Shown here: one piece after another, positions 42,002-51,585 of the stretch
Numbering within the stretch: the stretch's first letter is position 1
Layout: each line of letters starts with the position of its first letter
Assembly (NCBI RefSeq): GCF_026341515.1
Contig: NZ_JAPEOK010000001.1
Location: forward strand, 2,666,001 to 2,730,000
From: Streptomyces sp. NBC_00878
GTDB lineage: Bacteria > Actinomycetota > Actinomycetes > Streptomycetales > Streptomycetaceae
Length of the DNA stretch: 64,000 nt
Direction: 5' to 3'
The notes under the pieces: model-generated
What the model saw: only the letters and a program-made list of their open reading frames with translations
The model's database searches: none
What the model was told of the DNA's origin: nothing
Program-made: the position numbers and the translations under genes

Positions 42002-43359
42002 TTGGCCGCCTCCTCGTCGGTGTCGTCAGCGGCGTCGGTGTCCTGGGCCTCTTCGGCGACGGTCGGTTCGTAGACCAGCACCGCGCGGTTGTCGGGGCGC
42101 AGGCGGGCCTTGGCGACCTCCTGGACCTCCTCGGCCGTGACGTCGAGGACGCGCTGGACGGCCGTCAGGGCGAGCTGCGGGTCGCCGAACAGCACCGCGT
42201 ACCGGCACAGTTCGTCGGCGCGGCCCGCGACCGTGCCGAGACGGTCCAGCCACTCGCGCTCCAACTGGGCCTGGGCGCGCTCCATCTCCTCGGCCGTGGG
42301 GCCCTCCTCGGCGAACCGGGCGAGCTCCTCGTCGACGGCGGTCTCGATCACCGGGACCTCGACGTCGCCGGACGTCTTCACGTCGAGCCACCCCAGGGAG
42401 GGTGCTCCCGCGAGGCGCAGCAGGCCGAACCCGGCGGCCACGGCGGTGCGGTCGCGGCGTACGAGCCGGTTGTAGAGCCGGGACGACTCGCCGCCGCCGA
42501 GCACGGTCAGGGCAAGGTCCGCCGCGTCGCACGCGCGCGTGCCGTCCTCCGGCAGCCGGTAGGCGGCCATCAACGCGCGGGCCGGGACCTCCTCCTCGAC
42601 GACCTCGCGCAGTTGCCCGCCGATGGTCTCGGGCAGGGAACCGTCGCGCGGGGCGGGCTTGCCGTCGTGGCCCGCGATGGAGCCGAAATACTTCTCGACC
42701 CAGGCGAGCGTCTGCTCCGGGTCGATGTCTCCGACGATCGACAGAACGGCGTTGTTGGGCGCGTAGTAGGTGCGGAAGAACGCGCGCGCGTCCTCCAGGG
42801 TGGCCGCGTCCAGGTCCGTCATCGACCCGATCGGTGTGTGGTGATAAGGGTGGCCCTCCGGGTAGGCGAGGGCGGTCAGCTTCTCGAAAGCGGTGCCATA
42901 GGGGACGTTGTCGTAACGCTGCCGGCGCTCGTTCTTGACGACGTCCCGCTGGTTCTCCATGGACTCGTCGTCGAGCGCGGCGAGCAGCGAGCCCATGCGG
43001 TCGGCCTCCAGCCAGAGCGCGAGCTCCAGCTGGTGCGTGGGCATGGTCTCGAAGTAGTTGGTGCGCTCGAAACTGGTCGTGCCGTTGAGCGAACCGCCCG
43101 CGCCCTGCACCAGTTCGAAGTGGCCGTTGCCCTTCACCTGGCCCGAGCCCTGGAACATCAGGTGCTCGAAGAGGTGGGCAAGTCCGGTGCGGCCCTTGAC
43201 CTCGTGGCGCGAACCGACGTCGTACCAGAGGCACACCGCCGCGACCGGGGTCAGGTGGTCCTCGGAGAGCACCACACGCAGGCCGTTGGCCAGGCGGTGC
43301 TCGGTCGCTGTCAGGCCGCCGGAACCGGCCTCAGCTGTGGCCGTGTGACCCATGGGCAT
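41998..43359 (-). CDS. M16-family zinc metallopeptidase, catalytic subunit
   Basis: 453 residues. Inverted zinc motif HLFEH with the downstream Glu in ENQRDVVKNERRQRYDN; second domain with LGGGESSRLYNRLVRRDRTA. It acts as an oligopeptidase, likely as a heterodimer with the following HxxEH-less gene. ATG 43359 has GAAGGGAC upstream; ATG 43353 is close behind. No signal sequence, so cytoplasmic. The C-terminal 20 residues are strongly acidic. Confidence 0.93.
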   Translation of the reverse strand: MPMGHTATAEAGSGGLTATEHRLANGLRVVLSEDHLTPVAAVCLWYDVGSRHEVKGRTGLAHLFEHLMFQGSGQVKGNGHFELVQGAGGSLNGTTSFERTNYFETMPTHQLELALWLEADRMGSLLAALDDESMENQRDVVKNERRQRYDNVPYGTAFEKLTALAYPEGHPYHHTPIGSMTDLDAATLEDARAFFRTYYAPNNAVLSIVGDIDPEQTLAWVEKYFGSIAGHDGKPAPRDGSLPETIGGQLREVVEEEVPARALMAAYRLPEDGTRACDAADLALTVLGGGESSRLYNRLVRRDRTAVAAGFGLLRLAGAPSLGWLDVKTSGDVEVPVIETAVDEELARFAEEGPTAEEMERAQAQLEREWLDRLGTVAGRADELCRYAVLFGDPQLALTAVQRVLDVTAEEVQEVAKARLRPDNRAVLVYEPTVAEEAQDTDAADDTDEEAAK

Positions 43360-43732
43360 GTACGTCCCTTCGATCGCGGAAAACTGCTGAATTCCTGCTA
43401 GTCGTGCCACTGTATGCAAGCGCGCGGACAGCTGGCGAAGTTCCCGCGACGCGTACGCCGAGAGCGAGCACGCGGGCGCCGCCGCAAGGACGTACGGTCG
43501 TGCGGCCGCACGGCCTCCGAAGCCCTGTGCGGGCACGCGGATTCACCGCTTCCGAGGCCTGTGGAAACGGCCGAGGACGCGGCCCGCGACGCCTGTTGGG
43601 GCAGCCCTGCAAGCGGCCCTGGAGGTCCGTACGGACGGGTCGTGGTCCGCGTTGTCAGTACGCCGGTCCACAATGGAGCCCGTCAGAACCCGTTCATGCC
43701 CCGGCAGAGACTGTGAAGGAGTCGCAGCAGCG
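43360..43732. other. Divergent promoter region of the M16 operon and parC
   Basis: About 370 bases, GC-rich, no gene recognised. A match such as TTGTCA near 43648 has no well-spaced -10 partner. Promoters of both operons must lie here. Confidence 0.4.
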
Positions 43733-46192
43733 ATGGCCCGCCGCAGCACGAAGACCCCGCGACCCGATGACGACGCCGACTTCGAGGAGCGCATCCTCGA
43801 CATCGACGTCGTCGACGAAATGCAGGGCTCCTTCCTCGAGTACGCGTACTCGGTCATCTACTCCCGAGCCCTGCCGGACGCCCGCGACGGCCTCAAGCCG
43901 GTGCACCGCCGCATCGTCTACCAGATGAACGAGATGGGGCTGCGCCCCGACCGCGGCTATGTGAAGTGCGCCCGCGTCGTCGGCGAGGTCATGGGTAAGC
44001 TCCACCCCCACGGCGACGCGTCGATCTACGACGCCCTGGTCCGCCTGGCCCAGCCGTTCTCCATGCGCCTGCCCCTGGTCGACGGCCACGGCAACTTCGG
44101 TTCGCTGGGCAACGACGATCCGCCGGCCGCCATGCGGTACACCGAGGCGCGGATGGCCGACGCGACCTCCCTGATGACGGAGTCGATCGACGAGAACACG
44201 GTCGACTTCAGTCCGAACTACGACGGCCAGGAGCAGGAGCCGACGGTCCTCCCGGCCGCGTACCCGAACCTTCTGGTCAACGGCTCGTCGGGTATCGCGG
44301 TCGGCATGGCGACGAACATGCCGCCGCACAACCTCGGCGAGGTCATCGCCGCCGCCCGTCACCTGATCCGCCACCCCGGCGCCGATCTCGAGACGCTCAT
44401 GAAGCACGTCCCGGGCCCCGACCTGCCCACGGGCGGCCGCATCGTGGGCCTCACCGGCATCAGGGACGCGTACGAGACGGGCCGGGGCACGTTCAAGATC
44501 CGCGCGACGGTGTCCGTGGAGAACGTGACGGCGCGCCGCAAGGGCCTCGTCGTCACCGAGCTGCCGTTCACCGTCGGCCCGGAGAAGGTGATCGCCAAGA
44601 TCAAGGACCTGGTCGGCGCGAAGAAACTGCAGGGCATCGCGGACGTCAAGGACCTCACCGACCGTGCGCACGGCCTGCGCCTGGTCATCGAGGTCAAGAA
44701 CGGCTTCGTGCCGGAAGCCGTCCTGGAGCAGCTCTACAAACTGACGCCGATGGAGGAGTCCTTCGGCATCAACAACGTGGCGCTGGTGGACGGCCAGCCG
44801 CTCACGCTGGGCCTCAAGGAGCTCCTGGAGGTGTACCTCGACCACCGCTTCGAGGTCGTGCGCCGCCGCAGTGAGTTCCGCCGCGGCAAGAAGCGGGACC
44901 GGCTGCACCTGGTCGAGGGCCTGCTGGTGGCCCTGATCGACATCGACGAGGTCATCCGCCTCATCCGCTCCAGCGAGAACTCCGCGCAGGCCAAGGAGCG
45001 CCTGATCGAGCGCTTCTCACTGAGCGATGTCCAGACGCAGTACATCCTGGACACGCCGCTGCGCCGCCTCACCAAGTTCGACCGCATCGAGCTGGAGACC
45101 GAGCGCGACCGGCTCAACGGCGAGATCGACGAGCTGACCGGCATCCTGGAGTCGGACACCGAGCTGCGCAAGCTGGTGTCGTCCGAACTGGCCGCGGCGG
45201 CCAAGAAGTTCGCCACCGGGCGGCGTACGGTTCTGCTGGAGTCCGCCGGTTCCACCGCCACGACCGTGCCGCTCCAGGTGGCCGACGACCCGTGCCGCGT
45301 ACTCCTGTCGTCGACGGGACTTCTCGCGCGTACGGCCAACGGTGACCCCTTCGGGGAGAGCGACGGCAAGCGCGCCAAGCACGACCTGATCGTCTCCGCC
45401 GTCCCGGCGACGGCCCAGGGCGAGATCGGTGCGGTCACGTCGGCCGGCCGGCTGCTGCGGATCAACGTCATCGACCTGCCACGGCTGCCCGAGACCGCGG
45501 CGGCGCCCAACCTCTCCGGGGGCGCGCCGATCTCGGAGTTCCTGACCCTGGAGGGCGACGAGGGCGTCGTCTGTCTGACCACGCTCGACGAGTCGTCGCC
45601 GGGACTCGCGATCGGCACGCAGCAGGGTGTCGTCAAGCGGGTGGTCCCGGACTATCCCTCCAACAAGGAGGAGCTGGAGGTCATCACGCTCAAGGACGGT
45701 GACCGGATCGTCGGCGCGGCCGAACTGCGCACGGGCGAGGAGGACCTGATCTTCATCACCGACGACGCCCAGCTGCTGCGCTACCAGGCCTCCCAGGTCC
45801 GCCCCCAGGGCCGGCCCGCGGGCGGTATGACGGGCATCAAGCTCGCCGACGGCACCAAGGTGATCTCGTTCACGGCGGTGGACCCGGCCGTGGACGCGGT
45901 GGTGTTCACGGTGGCGGGCTCGCGCGGCACGCTTGACGATTCGGTCCAGACGACAGCCAAGCTGACGCCCTTCGACCAGTACCCGCGCAAGGGCCGTGCC
46001 ACGGGCGGCGTGCGCTGCCAGCGGTTCCTGAAGGGCGAGGACTGCCTGAGCCTCGCGTGGACGGGCCCCGCGCCGGCCCGGGCCGCGCAGAAGGACGGAA
46101 CGCCCGCGGAGCTGCCGGAGATGGACCCGCGGCGGGACGGCTCGGGCGTCTCACTGGCGAAGACGGTTTCGGTGGTGGCGGGGCCGGTCTAG
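43733..46192 (+). CDS. parC: DNA topoisomerase IV subunit A
   Basis: 819 residues. The GyrA/ParC core begins [20 protein letters not shown], with quinolone-determining region [15 protein letters not shown] (Ser and Asp at the drug-contact positions) and catalytic Tyr136 in [10 protein letters not shown]. The C-terminal beta-pinwheel has repeated blades ([36 protein letters not shown]) but no GyrA box QRRGGKG, which favours ParC over GyrA. ATG 43733 with GAAGGAG upstream. Its partner parE lies about 18 kb away at the right edge. Decatenates daughter chromosomes. Confidence 0.95.
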   Translation: MARRSTKTPRPDDDADFEERILDIDVVDEMQGSFLEYAYSVIYSRALPDARDGLKPVHRRIVYQMNEMGLRPDRGYVKCARVVGEVMGKLHPHGDASIYDALVRLAQPFSMRLPLVDGHGNFGSLGNDDPPAAMRYTEARMADATSLMTESIDENTVDFSPNYDGQEQEPTVLPAAYPNLLVNGSSGIAVGMATNMPPHNLGEVIAAARHLIRHPGADLETLMKHVPGPDLPTGGRIVGLTGIRDAYETGRGTFKIRATVSVENVTARRKGLVVTELPFTVGPEKVIAKIKDLVGAKKLQGIADVKDLTDRAHGLRLVIEVKNGFVPEAVLEQLYKLTPMEESFGINNVALVDGQPLTLGLKELLEVYLDHRFEVVRRRSEFRRGKKRDRLHLVEGLLVALIDIDEVIRLIRSSENSAQAKERLIERFSLSDVQTQYILDTPLRRLTKFDRIELETERDRLNGEIDELTGILESDTELRKLVSSELAAAAKKFATGRRTVLLESAGSTATTVPLQVADDPCRVLLSSTGLLARTANGDPFGESDGKRAKHDLIVSAVPATAQGEIGAVTSAGRLLRINVIDLPRLPETAAAPNLSGGAPISEFLTLEGDEGVVCLTTLDESSPGLAIGTQQGVVKRVVPDYPSNKEELEVITLKDGDRIVGAAELRTGEEDLIFITDDAQLLRYQASQVRPQGRPAGGMTGIKLADGTKVISFTAVDPAVDAVVFTVAGSRGTLDDSVQTTAKLTPFDQYPRKGRATGGVRCQRFLKGEDCLSLAWTGPAPARAAQKDGTPAELPEMDPRRDGSGVSLAKTVSVVAGPV

Positions 46193-47370
46193 GTGACGGC
46201 GGGCCCGGTCCAGCCGAAGGGACCCGGCAGGCTGGAATCCTGGGCCCACTCGTCCGGCTCCGACTCTTGCCCCGGCTCCGGATCCGGCTCCTGTCCGGGC
46301 TCCCGTACAGGCTGCTGCACGTAGCGGAGGACGCCCCACATGCTGTGCTCGTCGGCGTGTGGGGCGTCTTCTTTGCACGCCTCCAGCTCCTTGCCGAGGG
46401 CGAGGGTGTCGATGCCGGAGCCGATGAGGACGAGCTGGGTGAGGCGCTCGCCCGGTGCCCAGGGCTCCGGGTAGAAGCGCAGGAAGCGGCCGACGGCGTG
46501 CACGGCGTACCGGTTGTGGGGGTCGGCGGCGCCGAAGTCGACGTACCCCTTGATTCGGTAGAGGCCTTCGGGCCTGCTGTCGAGGAAGTCCATCAACCGC
46601 CGGGGGCTGAAGGGCACTTCGGAGGTGAAGGCGACGGACTCGTAGGCGGAGTGCAAATGGCTGTGATGGCCGTGTTGCTCGCGGGGGCCGTGGGGGCTGT
46701 CATGCGCACCCTCGTCGTGCCGGTGAAGGTCGTCGAAGGAGAGCTGCCCGATGCGCTCCTCCGTAGGCCTGCGGTCGAAGAGGAACTCCGGGTCGATGCG
46801 TCCGTAGGAGGCGGGCACGACGGCGGCGGCGCGGTCGGTGAGCGACCGGACGACGCGGATCACACGGTCGGGATCCGTCGCACGGTCCGCCTTGTTGACG
46901 ACGACCAGATCGGCGAGGGCGAGGTGCCGGTCGATCTCGGGATGCTTCTGGCGGGTGGCGTCGAACTCGGCGGCGTCGACGACCTCCACGAGCCCGCCGT
47001 AGACGACGCGCGGGTTCTCGCTGGCGAGGAGCATCTTCACCAGCTCCTGGGGCTCGGCCAGCCCACTCGCCTCGATGACGATGACGTCGATACGGGCCGA
47101 CGGGTGGGTGAGCCGGTCGAGGAAGAGATCGAGCTCACTGGCGTCCACGGCGCAGCACAGGCACCCGTTGCCCAGAGAGACGGTGGAGTCGCCGAGTGCC
47201 CCGGCCACGGCCATCGCGTCGATCTCGATAGCACCGAAGTCATTGACGATCGCCCCGACTCGGCTGCCTCCGCTGCGGTGCAGGAGGTGGTTGAGCAGGG
47301 TGGTCTTGCCGGAGCCCAGGAACCCGGCAAGGACGATGACCGGGATCTGCCGGGGGCTCGACTGACTCAA
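46189..47370 (-). CDS. CobW/COG0523-family GTPase, putative metal chaperone
   Basis: 393 residues from TTG 47368-47370 (GAGAGAGG upstream). N-terminal G domain with Walker A LAGFLGSGKTTLLNHLL, metal-binding NGCLCCAVD (CxCC) near residue 65, Walker B VIVIEASGLAEP and NKAD at about 175. A histidine-rich loop HRHDEGAHDSPHGPREQHGH (about 240-260) suits Zn2+ or Co2+. The C-terminal CobW_C domain is present (VPFSPRRLMDFLDSR). No Zur box is seen. Its stop codon shares CTAG with the convergent parC stop. Confidence 0.9.
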   Translation of the reverse strand: MSQSSPRQIPVIVLAGFLGSGKTTLLNHLLHRSGGSRVGAIVNDFGAIEIDAMAVAGALGDSTVSLGNGCLCCAVDASELDLFLDRLTHPSARIDVIVIEASGLAEPQELVKMLLASENPRVVYGGLVEVVDAAEFDATRQKHPEIDRHLALADLVVVNKADRATDPDRVIRVVRSLTDRAAAVVPASYGRIDPEFLFDRRPTEERIGQLSFDDLHRHDEGAHDSPHGPREQHGHHSHLHSAYESVAFTSEVPFSPRRLMDFLDSRPEGLYRIKGYVDFGAADPHNRYAVHAVGRFLRFYPEPWAPGERLTQLVLIGSGIDTLALGKELEACKEDAPHADEHSMWGVLRYVQQPVREPGQEPDPEPGQESEPDEWAQDSSLPGPFGWTGPAVT

Positions 47371-47692
47371 CGCGCGACCTCTCTCACACCAATGCGTGCA
47401 CCGGCTCGCGGACCGGCTCTCACGGCGGGGAACCAATGCCGAACCAGGATACGAGCCGGTGGAAAGCCCTCGCGGTGAACGGTTGTTAGCGGCGCTCGCG
47501 GGGCACACGTCTGGCATGGCGCCGAGTTGCGCGACCCGCGCTTCCCTCTGTGCGCCTCCTCTCCGCCTCCCTGCCGATCAGAGCCGCTCGGCACCCTGGG
47601 AGACGGCAAGCGCGCCGCCCACCGCTCGCCGGTCCGCTCCCTGGCGACCCACACCGACGACCGGCGGACGGTCGCCTGATTCGGGGGTTGGC
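47371..47692. other. Divergent upstream region, no gene recognised
   Basis: About 320 bases between the CobW GTPase start and the DUF6082-like gene. Long open frames are present but unconvincing. It probably holds both promoters. Confidence 0.4.
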
Positions 47693-48196
47693 ATGGCCAC
47701 ACAGAGTTTGTGGAAGGGGCGGCTCTCCGCCGCCCGGGCGAGGCTCGCGTCTGCGGCGGGCGCCGTCGCGGTCGCGGGGAACCGGCACAGAAAGCGCGCT
47801 GCCCTAACGGAACAGCACCGGCTCCATTTCGACCTGCTCTGCAAAGCCATGGACGATCCCGCCCTCGCCGCCGTCCTCAACACGTACGACAGCGATGTCT
47901 CCCCCGAAAAGCAACGGCAGTACCTGTTCGCGAACGCCCTCTACGTCAACGCTCTTTACTTCCACCGGATCGGAGCGATGACCCAGCGAGAGCTCCACGG
48001 GCATTTCCGGATTATGTGCCAGAACAGGATATTCCAGGAATACTGGGCAGCCACCCAGCACCACCGGGAGAGCCTGCCGGACTCGTCGGAAGAGGCCGAA
48101 CTGGGCCAGATGATGGACGACTTGATACAGGAGCAGGCCGACTCGGACACCGACGAGTGGTGGGTTGTGGGGGAGCCACCCGAAGGATCCTCCTGA
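47693..48196 (+). CDS. DUF6082-like protein
   Basis: 167 residues starting at ATG 47693 (TCGGGGGTTGGC upstream). After a basic helix (LWKGRLSAARARLASAAGAV) comes a conserved helical domain: TEQHRLHFDLLCKAMDDPAL, DVSPEKQRQYLFANALYVNA, and FQEYWAATQHHRESL. This is the pattern of the streptomycete DUF6082 family (aromatic-rich Y/W/H residues, FANA-Y motif), usually found in accessory regions with several paralogues per genome. Function unknown. Confidence 0.7.
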   Translation: MATQSLWKGRLSAARARLASAAGAVAVAGNRHRKRAALTEQHRLHFDLLCKAMDDPALAAVLNTYDSDVSPEKQRQYLFANALYVNALYFHRIGAMTQRELHGHFRIMCQNRIFQEYWAATQHHRESLPDSSEEAELGQMMDDLIQEQADSDTDEWWVVGEPPEGSS

Positions 48197-48539
48197 CCCT
48201 GTCGGCGCGCGGTGACCTCACATGTCGTAAGGAAACCGCGCACACCACCCGCGCATGCCACGCGCCAAGGTCTAGTCGATGCACACCTATCACCCCAACG
48301 CCATCTCCGGTCAAGCGAAGCAGGAGAGATTCACCCGCCTCATATGCGTTTCGGGCCCCACGAGCACCAGGAGACCGAATACTATGTCGCCTGCCCACTC
48401 TGGGCGCTCCGACGAACACCCCCGCGCTCGGAGATACACCGCCTCCGACGACCACCGATCTCGGAGTCAAACACGCTCCGGGAACACCCCATTCAGCTCG
48501 GAGGACGCCCATCACCGAGCTAAAGGCTGGTATCTATCC
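48197..48539. other. Spacer inside a small accessory island, no gene recognised
   Basis: About 340 bases of somewhat lower GC than its surroundings between two family-specific streptomycete genes. No ribosome binding site-linked frame or recognisable motif; it may carry decayed sequence. Confidence 0.35.
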
Positions 48540-48776
48540 GTGAAGATCGTGCGACGTGTCGGGGCTTCACCACGCGAGCGCGGAAGCGCTACTGGGCAGT
48601 CGTGCCCCGACATCTTCGAGCTCAGCGATGGCAGCTTCGCTGTCATCGGGCGAGAGGCCACCAAGGAACTCGACCCCGAGCTCCCGCCCGACGCCGCACG
48701 AGCAGACTATGAGCGGATCGTGATCATCACCCGCGACACCCTGGTGCGCGCGAAGGCGGACATTCCCGACGCTTGA
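48540..48776 (+). CDS. Small conserved streptomycete protein (DUF6879/HTH-associated family)
   Basis: About 78 residues from GTG 48540-48542; GTG 48549 is an alternative start, directly before the conserved RRVGASPRERGS. Other conserved parts are CPDIFELSDGSFAVIG and PDAARADYERIVIITRDTLV. From memory this protein type occurs in many copies in Streptomyces, usually just downstream of a DUF6879 gene beside an Scr1/XRE-type regulator. Here that partner is missing, so the gene is solitary. Function unknown. Confidence 0.65.
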   Translation: MKIVRRVGASPRERGSATGQSCPDIFELSDGSFAVIGREATKELDPELPPDAARADYERIVIITRDTLVRAKADIPDA

Positions 48777-48892
48777 GTTCCTTGAAGATCGGGGATCTGC
48801 AGCGGCTCCACTCCACTCGACGCGAAAGTCGCTGAGAACGTCGAGAGGCAAGCTCCACCTCGCATCCCAACTCATGTGGTTGAGACGCTCCC

Positions 48893-48919
48893 GGCCCGGC
48901 ATCGAAACGATGCCGGGCC
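48893..48919. terminator. Terminator hairpin between the accessory island and the citrate synthase gene
   Basis: 12-bp stem (48893-48904 with 48908-48919) with a 3-nt AAA loop, roughly 115 nt beyond the small gene and 100 nt from the citrate synthase stop. Confidence 0.7.
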
Positions 48920-49019
48920 CGTCACGTGTCACGGCTGGCGCCCCGCCCACATATGCAACCCGGTCTTCGAGCATGTGCTCGCCGGCCTTCGCCGCAACCG
49001 ACCGCCCTCCACACCACGC

Positions 49020-50186
49020 CTAAGCCACCGCGGGCACCGCAACCGGCGCCCCCGGCCCCACATACCGCGCCGCCGGGCGAATGATCTTCGGGTCCTCCGC
49101 CTGCTCAAGGATGTTGGCGCTCCAGCCGACGACGCGGGCCGCGGCGAACGTCGGAGTGAACATTGTGCGGGGCAGGCCGCAGAGTTCCATGACGACCCCC
49201 GCGTAGAACTCCACGTTCGTGTGGAGTTCCCGGCCGGGCTTGAGCTCCGCGAGGATCGCTTCCACGCGGCGTTCGACCTCGACCGCGAAGTCGACCAAGG
49301 GGCCGCCGAACTGCTGGGCGATGCCGCGGAGCATGCGCGAGCGGGGGTCCTCCGTGCGGTAGACGGGGTGACCGAAGCCCATGATGCGTTCGCCCGCGAG
49401 GACGCGTTCGCGGATCCAGGAGTCGATGCGGTCGGGAGTTCCGATCGCGTCGAGGGTGTCCAGAGCCCGGCTCGGGGCACCCCCGTGGAGCGGACCGGAG
49501 AGGGCTCCCACCGCGCCGACGAGACAGGCCGCCACATCCGCCCCTGTCGACGTGATCACCCGCGCCGTGAATGTTGATGCATTGAATCCATGGTCAATGG
49601 TCGAGATCAAGTATTGCTCGATCGCCCTCGCCCGGCCCTCGTCCGGTTCCGAACCCGTCAACATGTAGAGGTAGTTGGCGGCGTAGGGCAGATCGTCACG
49701 CGGCTCGATCGGTTCGAGGCCCCGCCCGAGCCGGTGGAGCGCCGTCAACAGGGTCGGCACGGCCGCCGACGCCGCGAGCGCATCCGCTCGACGCTGCTCG
49801 GCGTCAATGTCGTACACCGGCCGGAACCCCCGCGCCGCACCGAGCAGTGACAAAGCGGTCCGCATCCCGGCGAGCGCCCCGGACCCCCCGCTGGCCGCGG
49901 CGATCGCGGGCAGTACGGCCCGCACTTCCACCGGCAACCGCCGCAGTTCCGCGGTCCGCGCGGCGAAGGCGGAACGCTGTGCCGCGTCCGGCAGTTCACC
50001 GTGTACCAGCAGATGCCACACGTCCTCGAAGCCACGGGTCCGCGCGAGGTCGACGGCGGAGTACTGGCGGTAGTGGTAGAACCCCTCGAGCCCTCTGACG
50101 TCACCCAGCACAGTGTTGGTGACGACGACGCCCGCGAGTCCTCGCGGTACGTCGACAGAGGCGGTCGCGGCCCGGTTGATCGACAT
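49020..50186 (-). CDS. Citrate synthase (citrate/2-methylcitrate synthase family)
   Basis: 388 residues. Residues in GPLHGGAP and GFGHPVYR supply the two catalytic histidines. The acidic catalytic position reads HTNVEFYAG, a Glu where the classical enzyme has Asp. Condenses oxaloacetate with acetyl-CoA (or propionyl-CoA). ATG 50186 has AGGGAGG upstream. It is transcribed divergently from a second citrate synthase gene fused to a DNA-binding domain, with 97 bp between the two start codons containing several TTGA/TCAA palindromes. Confidence 0.92.
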   Translation of the reverse strand: MSINRAATASVDVPRGLAGVVVTNTVLGDVRGLEGFYHYRQYSAVDLARTRGFEDVWHLLVHGELPDAAQRSAFAARTAELRRLPVEVRAVLPAIAAASGGSGALAGMRTALSLLGAARGFRPVYDIDAEQRRADALAASAAVPTLLTALHRLGRGLEPIEPRDDLPYAANYLYMLTGSEPDEGRARAIEQYLISTIDHGFNASTFTARVITSTGADVAACLVGAVGALSGPLHGGAPSRALDTLDAIGTPDRIDSWIRERVLAGERIMGFGHPVYRTEDPRSRMLRGIAQQFGGPLVDFAVEVERRVEAILAELKPGRELHTNVEFYAGVVMELCGLPRTMFTPTFAAARVVGWSANILEQAEDPKIIRPAARYVGPGAPVAVPAVA

Positions 50187-50202
50187 GTTTTCCTCCCTGG
50201 AC

Positions 50203-50272
50203 TTGATTCAACTGTCCATGCTTGACTCAATGCCCGTCAATATTGATTGAATCAACACTAAGCTGTACGGAT
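50203..50272. promoter_or_regulatory. Operator cluster between divergent citrate synthase genes
   Basis: Three related palindromes: TTGATTCAA (50203-50211), TTGACTCAA (50222-50230) and the 13-bp TTGATTGAATCAA (50243-50255), with centres 19 and 23 bp apart; TCAATATTGA (50237-50246) overlaps the third. TTGATT (50243-50248) with TACGGAT (50266-50272), 17 nt apart, is a good candidate promoter for the plus-strand gene, so the third palindrome covers its -35. Regulator not proven. Confidence 0.7.
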
Positions 50273-50283
50273 ACACGGATACG

Positions 50284-51552
50284 GTGACGCTCATGACGGA
50301 TCAAGAACTGGCCCCCGCGCTCGAAGGACGGCGGATCAGCACCAAGCAAGCCGCCGAACTGCTCGGAGTGAAGTCCGAGACGGTGTACGCGTACGTGAGC
50401 CGCGGCCAGCTCAGCAGCCGACGCAGTCCGGGCAGCCGGGGCAGCACCTTCGATGCCAAGGAGGTGGAGGCGCTCGCGCGTCGCAACAGGCGTGAGCCGG
50501 CCGAGAGTTCACCGGGCGCGGGCAAGCTCTCCGTGCGCACCCGGATCACCTTGATCGACAAGGACCGGTACTACTTCCGGGGAGTCGACGCGACCGAACT
50601 GGCCGCGCGCCACTCCTACGAAGAGGTCGCCGAGTGGCTCTGGACCGGCGTCCTGCGCCCCGGCGCCACGTTCACGGCGCCCGAGGCCTCCGTCGCCGTC
50701 GCCCGCCGCGCCGTCGACGCGCTGCCCGAGCACACCGGGCCGACCGACCGGCTCCGCGTTGCGGCCATCGCCGCGGCGACCGCCGACCCGCTGCGCTTCG
50801 ACCTCTCCGAGGAGACCGTGCTCGGCACGGCCCGCACGCTGATCCCCACGCTTGTCGCCGCCCTGCCGCCCAAGCGGCACGACCATCGGGACGGGAGCTC
50901 ACTCGCGCACCGCCTGTGGGGACGGCTCAGCGGCCGCGAAGCCGACGAGGCATCCCTGCGCACCCTGGACACGGCCCTCGCGCTGCTCGTCGACCACGAC
51001 CTGGCCGCCTCGACACTGGCGGTCCGGGTCGCCGCCTCGGCCCGCGCCCACGCGTACGCCGCGGTCTCGGCGGGCCTCGGCGTCCTCGAAGGCCCTCTGC
51101 ACGGCGCGGCCAGCGGCCTGGCGCACCGGATGCTCCTCGACGTCCTGGACCGCGGTACGGCGGCCCCGGTGGTCGCCGACGAACTGCGCGCCCGACGCCG
51201 CGTCCCGGGGCTCGGCCACCGCCTCTACCCGGGCGAGGACCCACGCGCGCGCGTGCTGTTCGCCCTCCTGGAGGACATCCCAGACGCCGCCCCCGCCCTG
51301 GCGGCGGCCCGCGACATCGTGGACACCACGGCCCGCCACGTCCCCCTGCACGCCAACGTCGACCTGGCCCTCGCCGTCCTCACGGCCACGTCCGGCATGC
51401 ACGCCTCGGCGGGCGAGACGATCTTCGCCGTGGCCCGCACGGCCGGCTGGATCGCGCACACACTGGAGGAGTACGAGGAGGCCCCCCTGCGCATGCGCCC
51501 GAGCGGACACTACGTAGGCGCGCGACCGCCTCAGCCACTTCCGGAGCAGTGA
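50284..51552 (+). CDS. Citrate synthase-like protein with N-terminal helix-turn-helix domain
   Basis: 422 residues from GTG 50284 (ATG 50293 also possible). Residues ~15-70 form an excisionase/MerR-type HTH: RRISTKQAAELLGVKSETVY, then a basic wing, then RGSTFDAKEVEALAR. Residues ~80-415 form a citrate synthase domain with GPLHGAAS, PGLGHRLYPGE and HANVDLALAV, so both catalytic histidines and the aspartate are kept. The fusion suggests an enzyme that can also bind DNA, perhaps autoregulating through the adjacent palindromes. Shorter than typical HTH-plus-enzyme? No, length is normal for the two domains. No other gene lies between it and the Suc/Fer-like gene. Confidence 0.88.
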   Translation: MTLMTDQELAPALEGRRISTKQAAELLGVKSETVYAYVSRGQLSSRRSPGSRGSTFDAKEVEALARRNRREPAESSPGAGKLSVRTRITLIDKDRYYFRGVDATELAARHSYEEVAEWLWTGVLRPGATFTAPEASVAVARRAVDALPEHTGPTDRLRVAAIAAATADPLRFDLSEETVLGTARTLIPTLVAALPPKRHDHRDGSSLAHRLWGRLSGREADEASLRTLDTALALLVDHDLAASTLAVRVAASARAHAYAAVSAGLGVLEGPLHGAASGLAHRMLLDVLDRGTAAPVVADELRARRRVPGLGHRLYPGEDPRARVLFALLEDIPDAAPALAAARDIVDTTARHVPLHANVDLALAVLTATSGMHASAGETIFAVARTAGWIAHTLEEYEEAPLRMRPSGHYVGARPPQPLPEQ

Positions 51553-51585
51553 CACCACTCGCCCCGGAAGTCACCCCCTGCCAAG

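Noticed and set aside
43640..43680. Promoter-like TTGTCA upstream of parC
   Set aside because: No -10-like hexamer at 16-19 nt.
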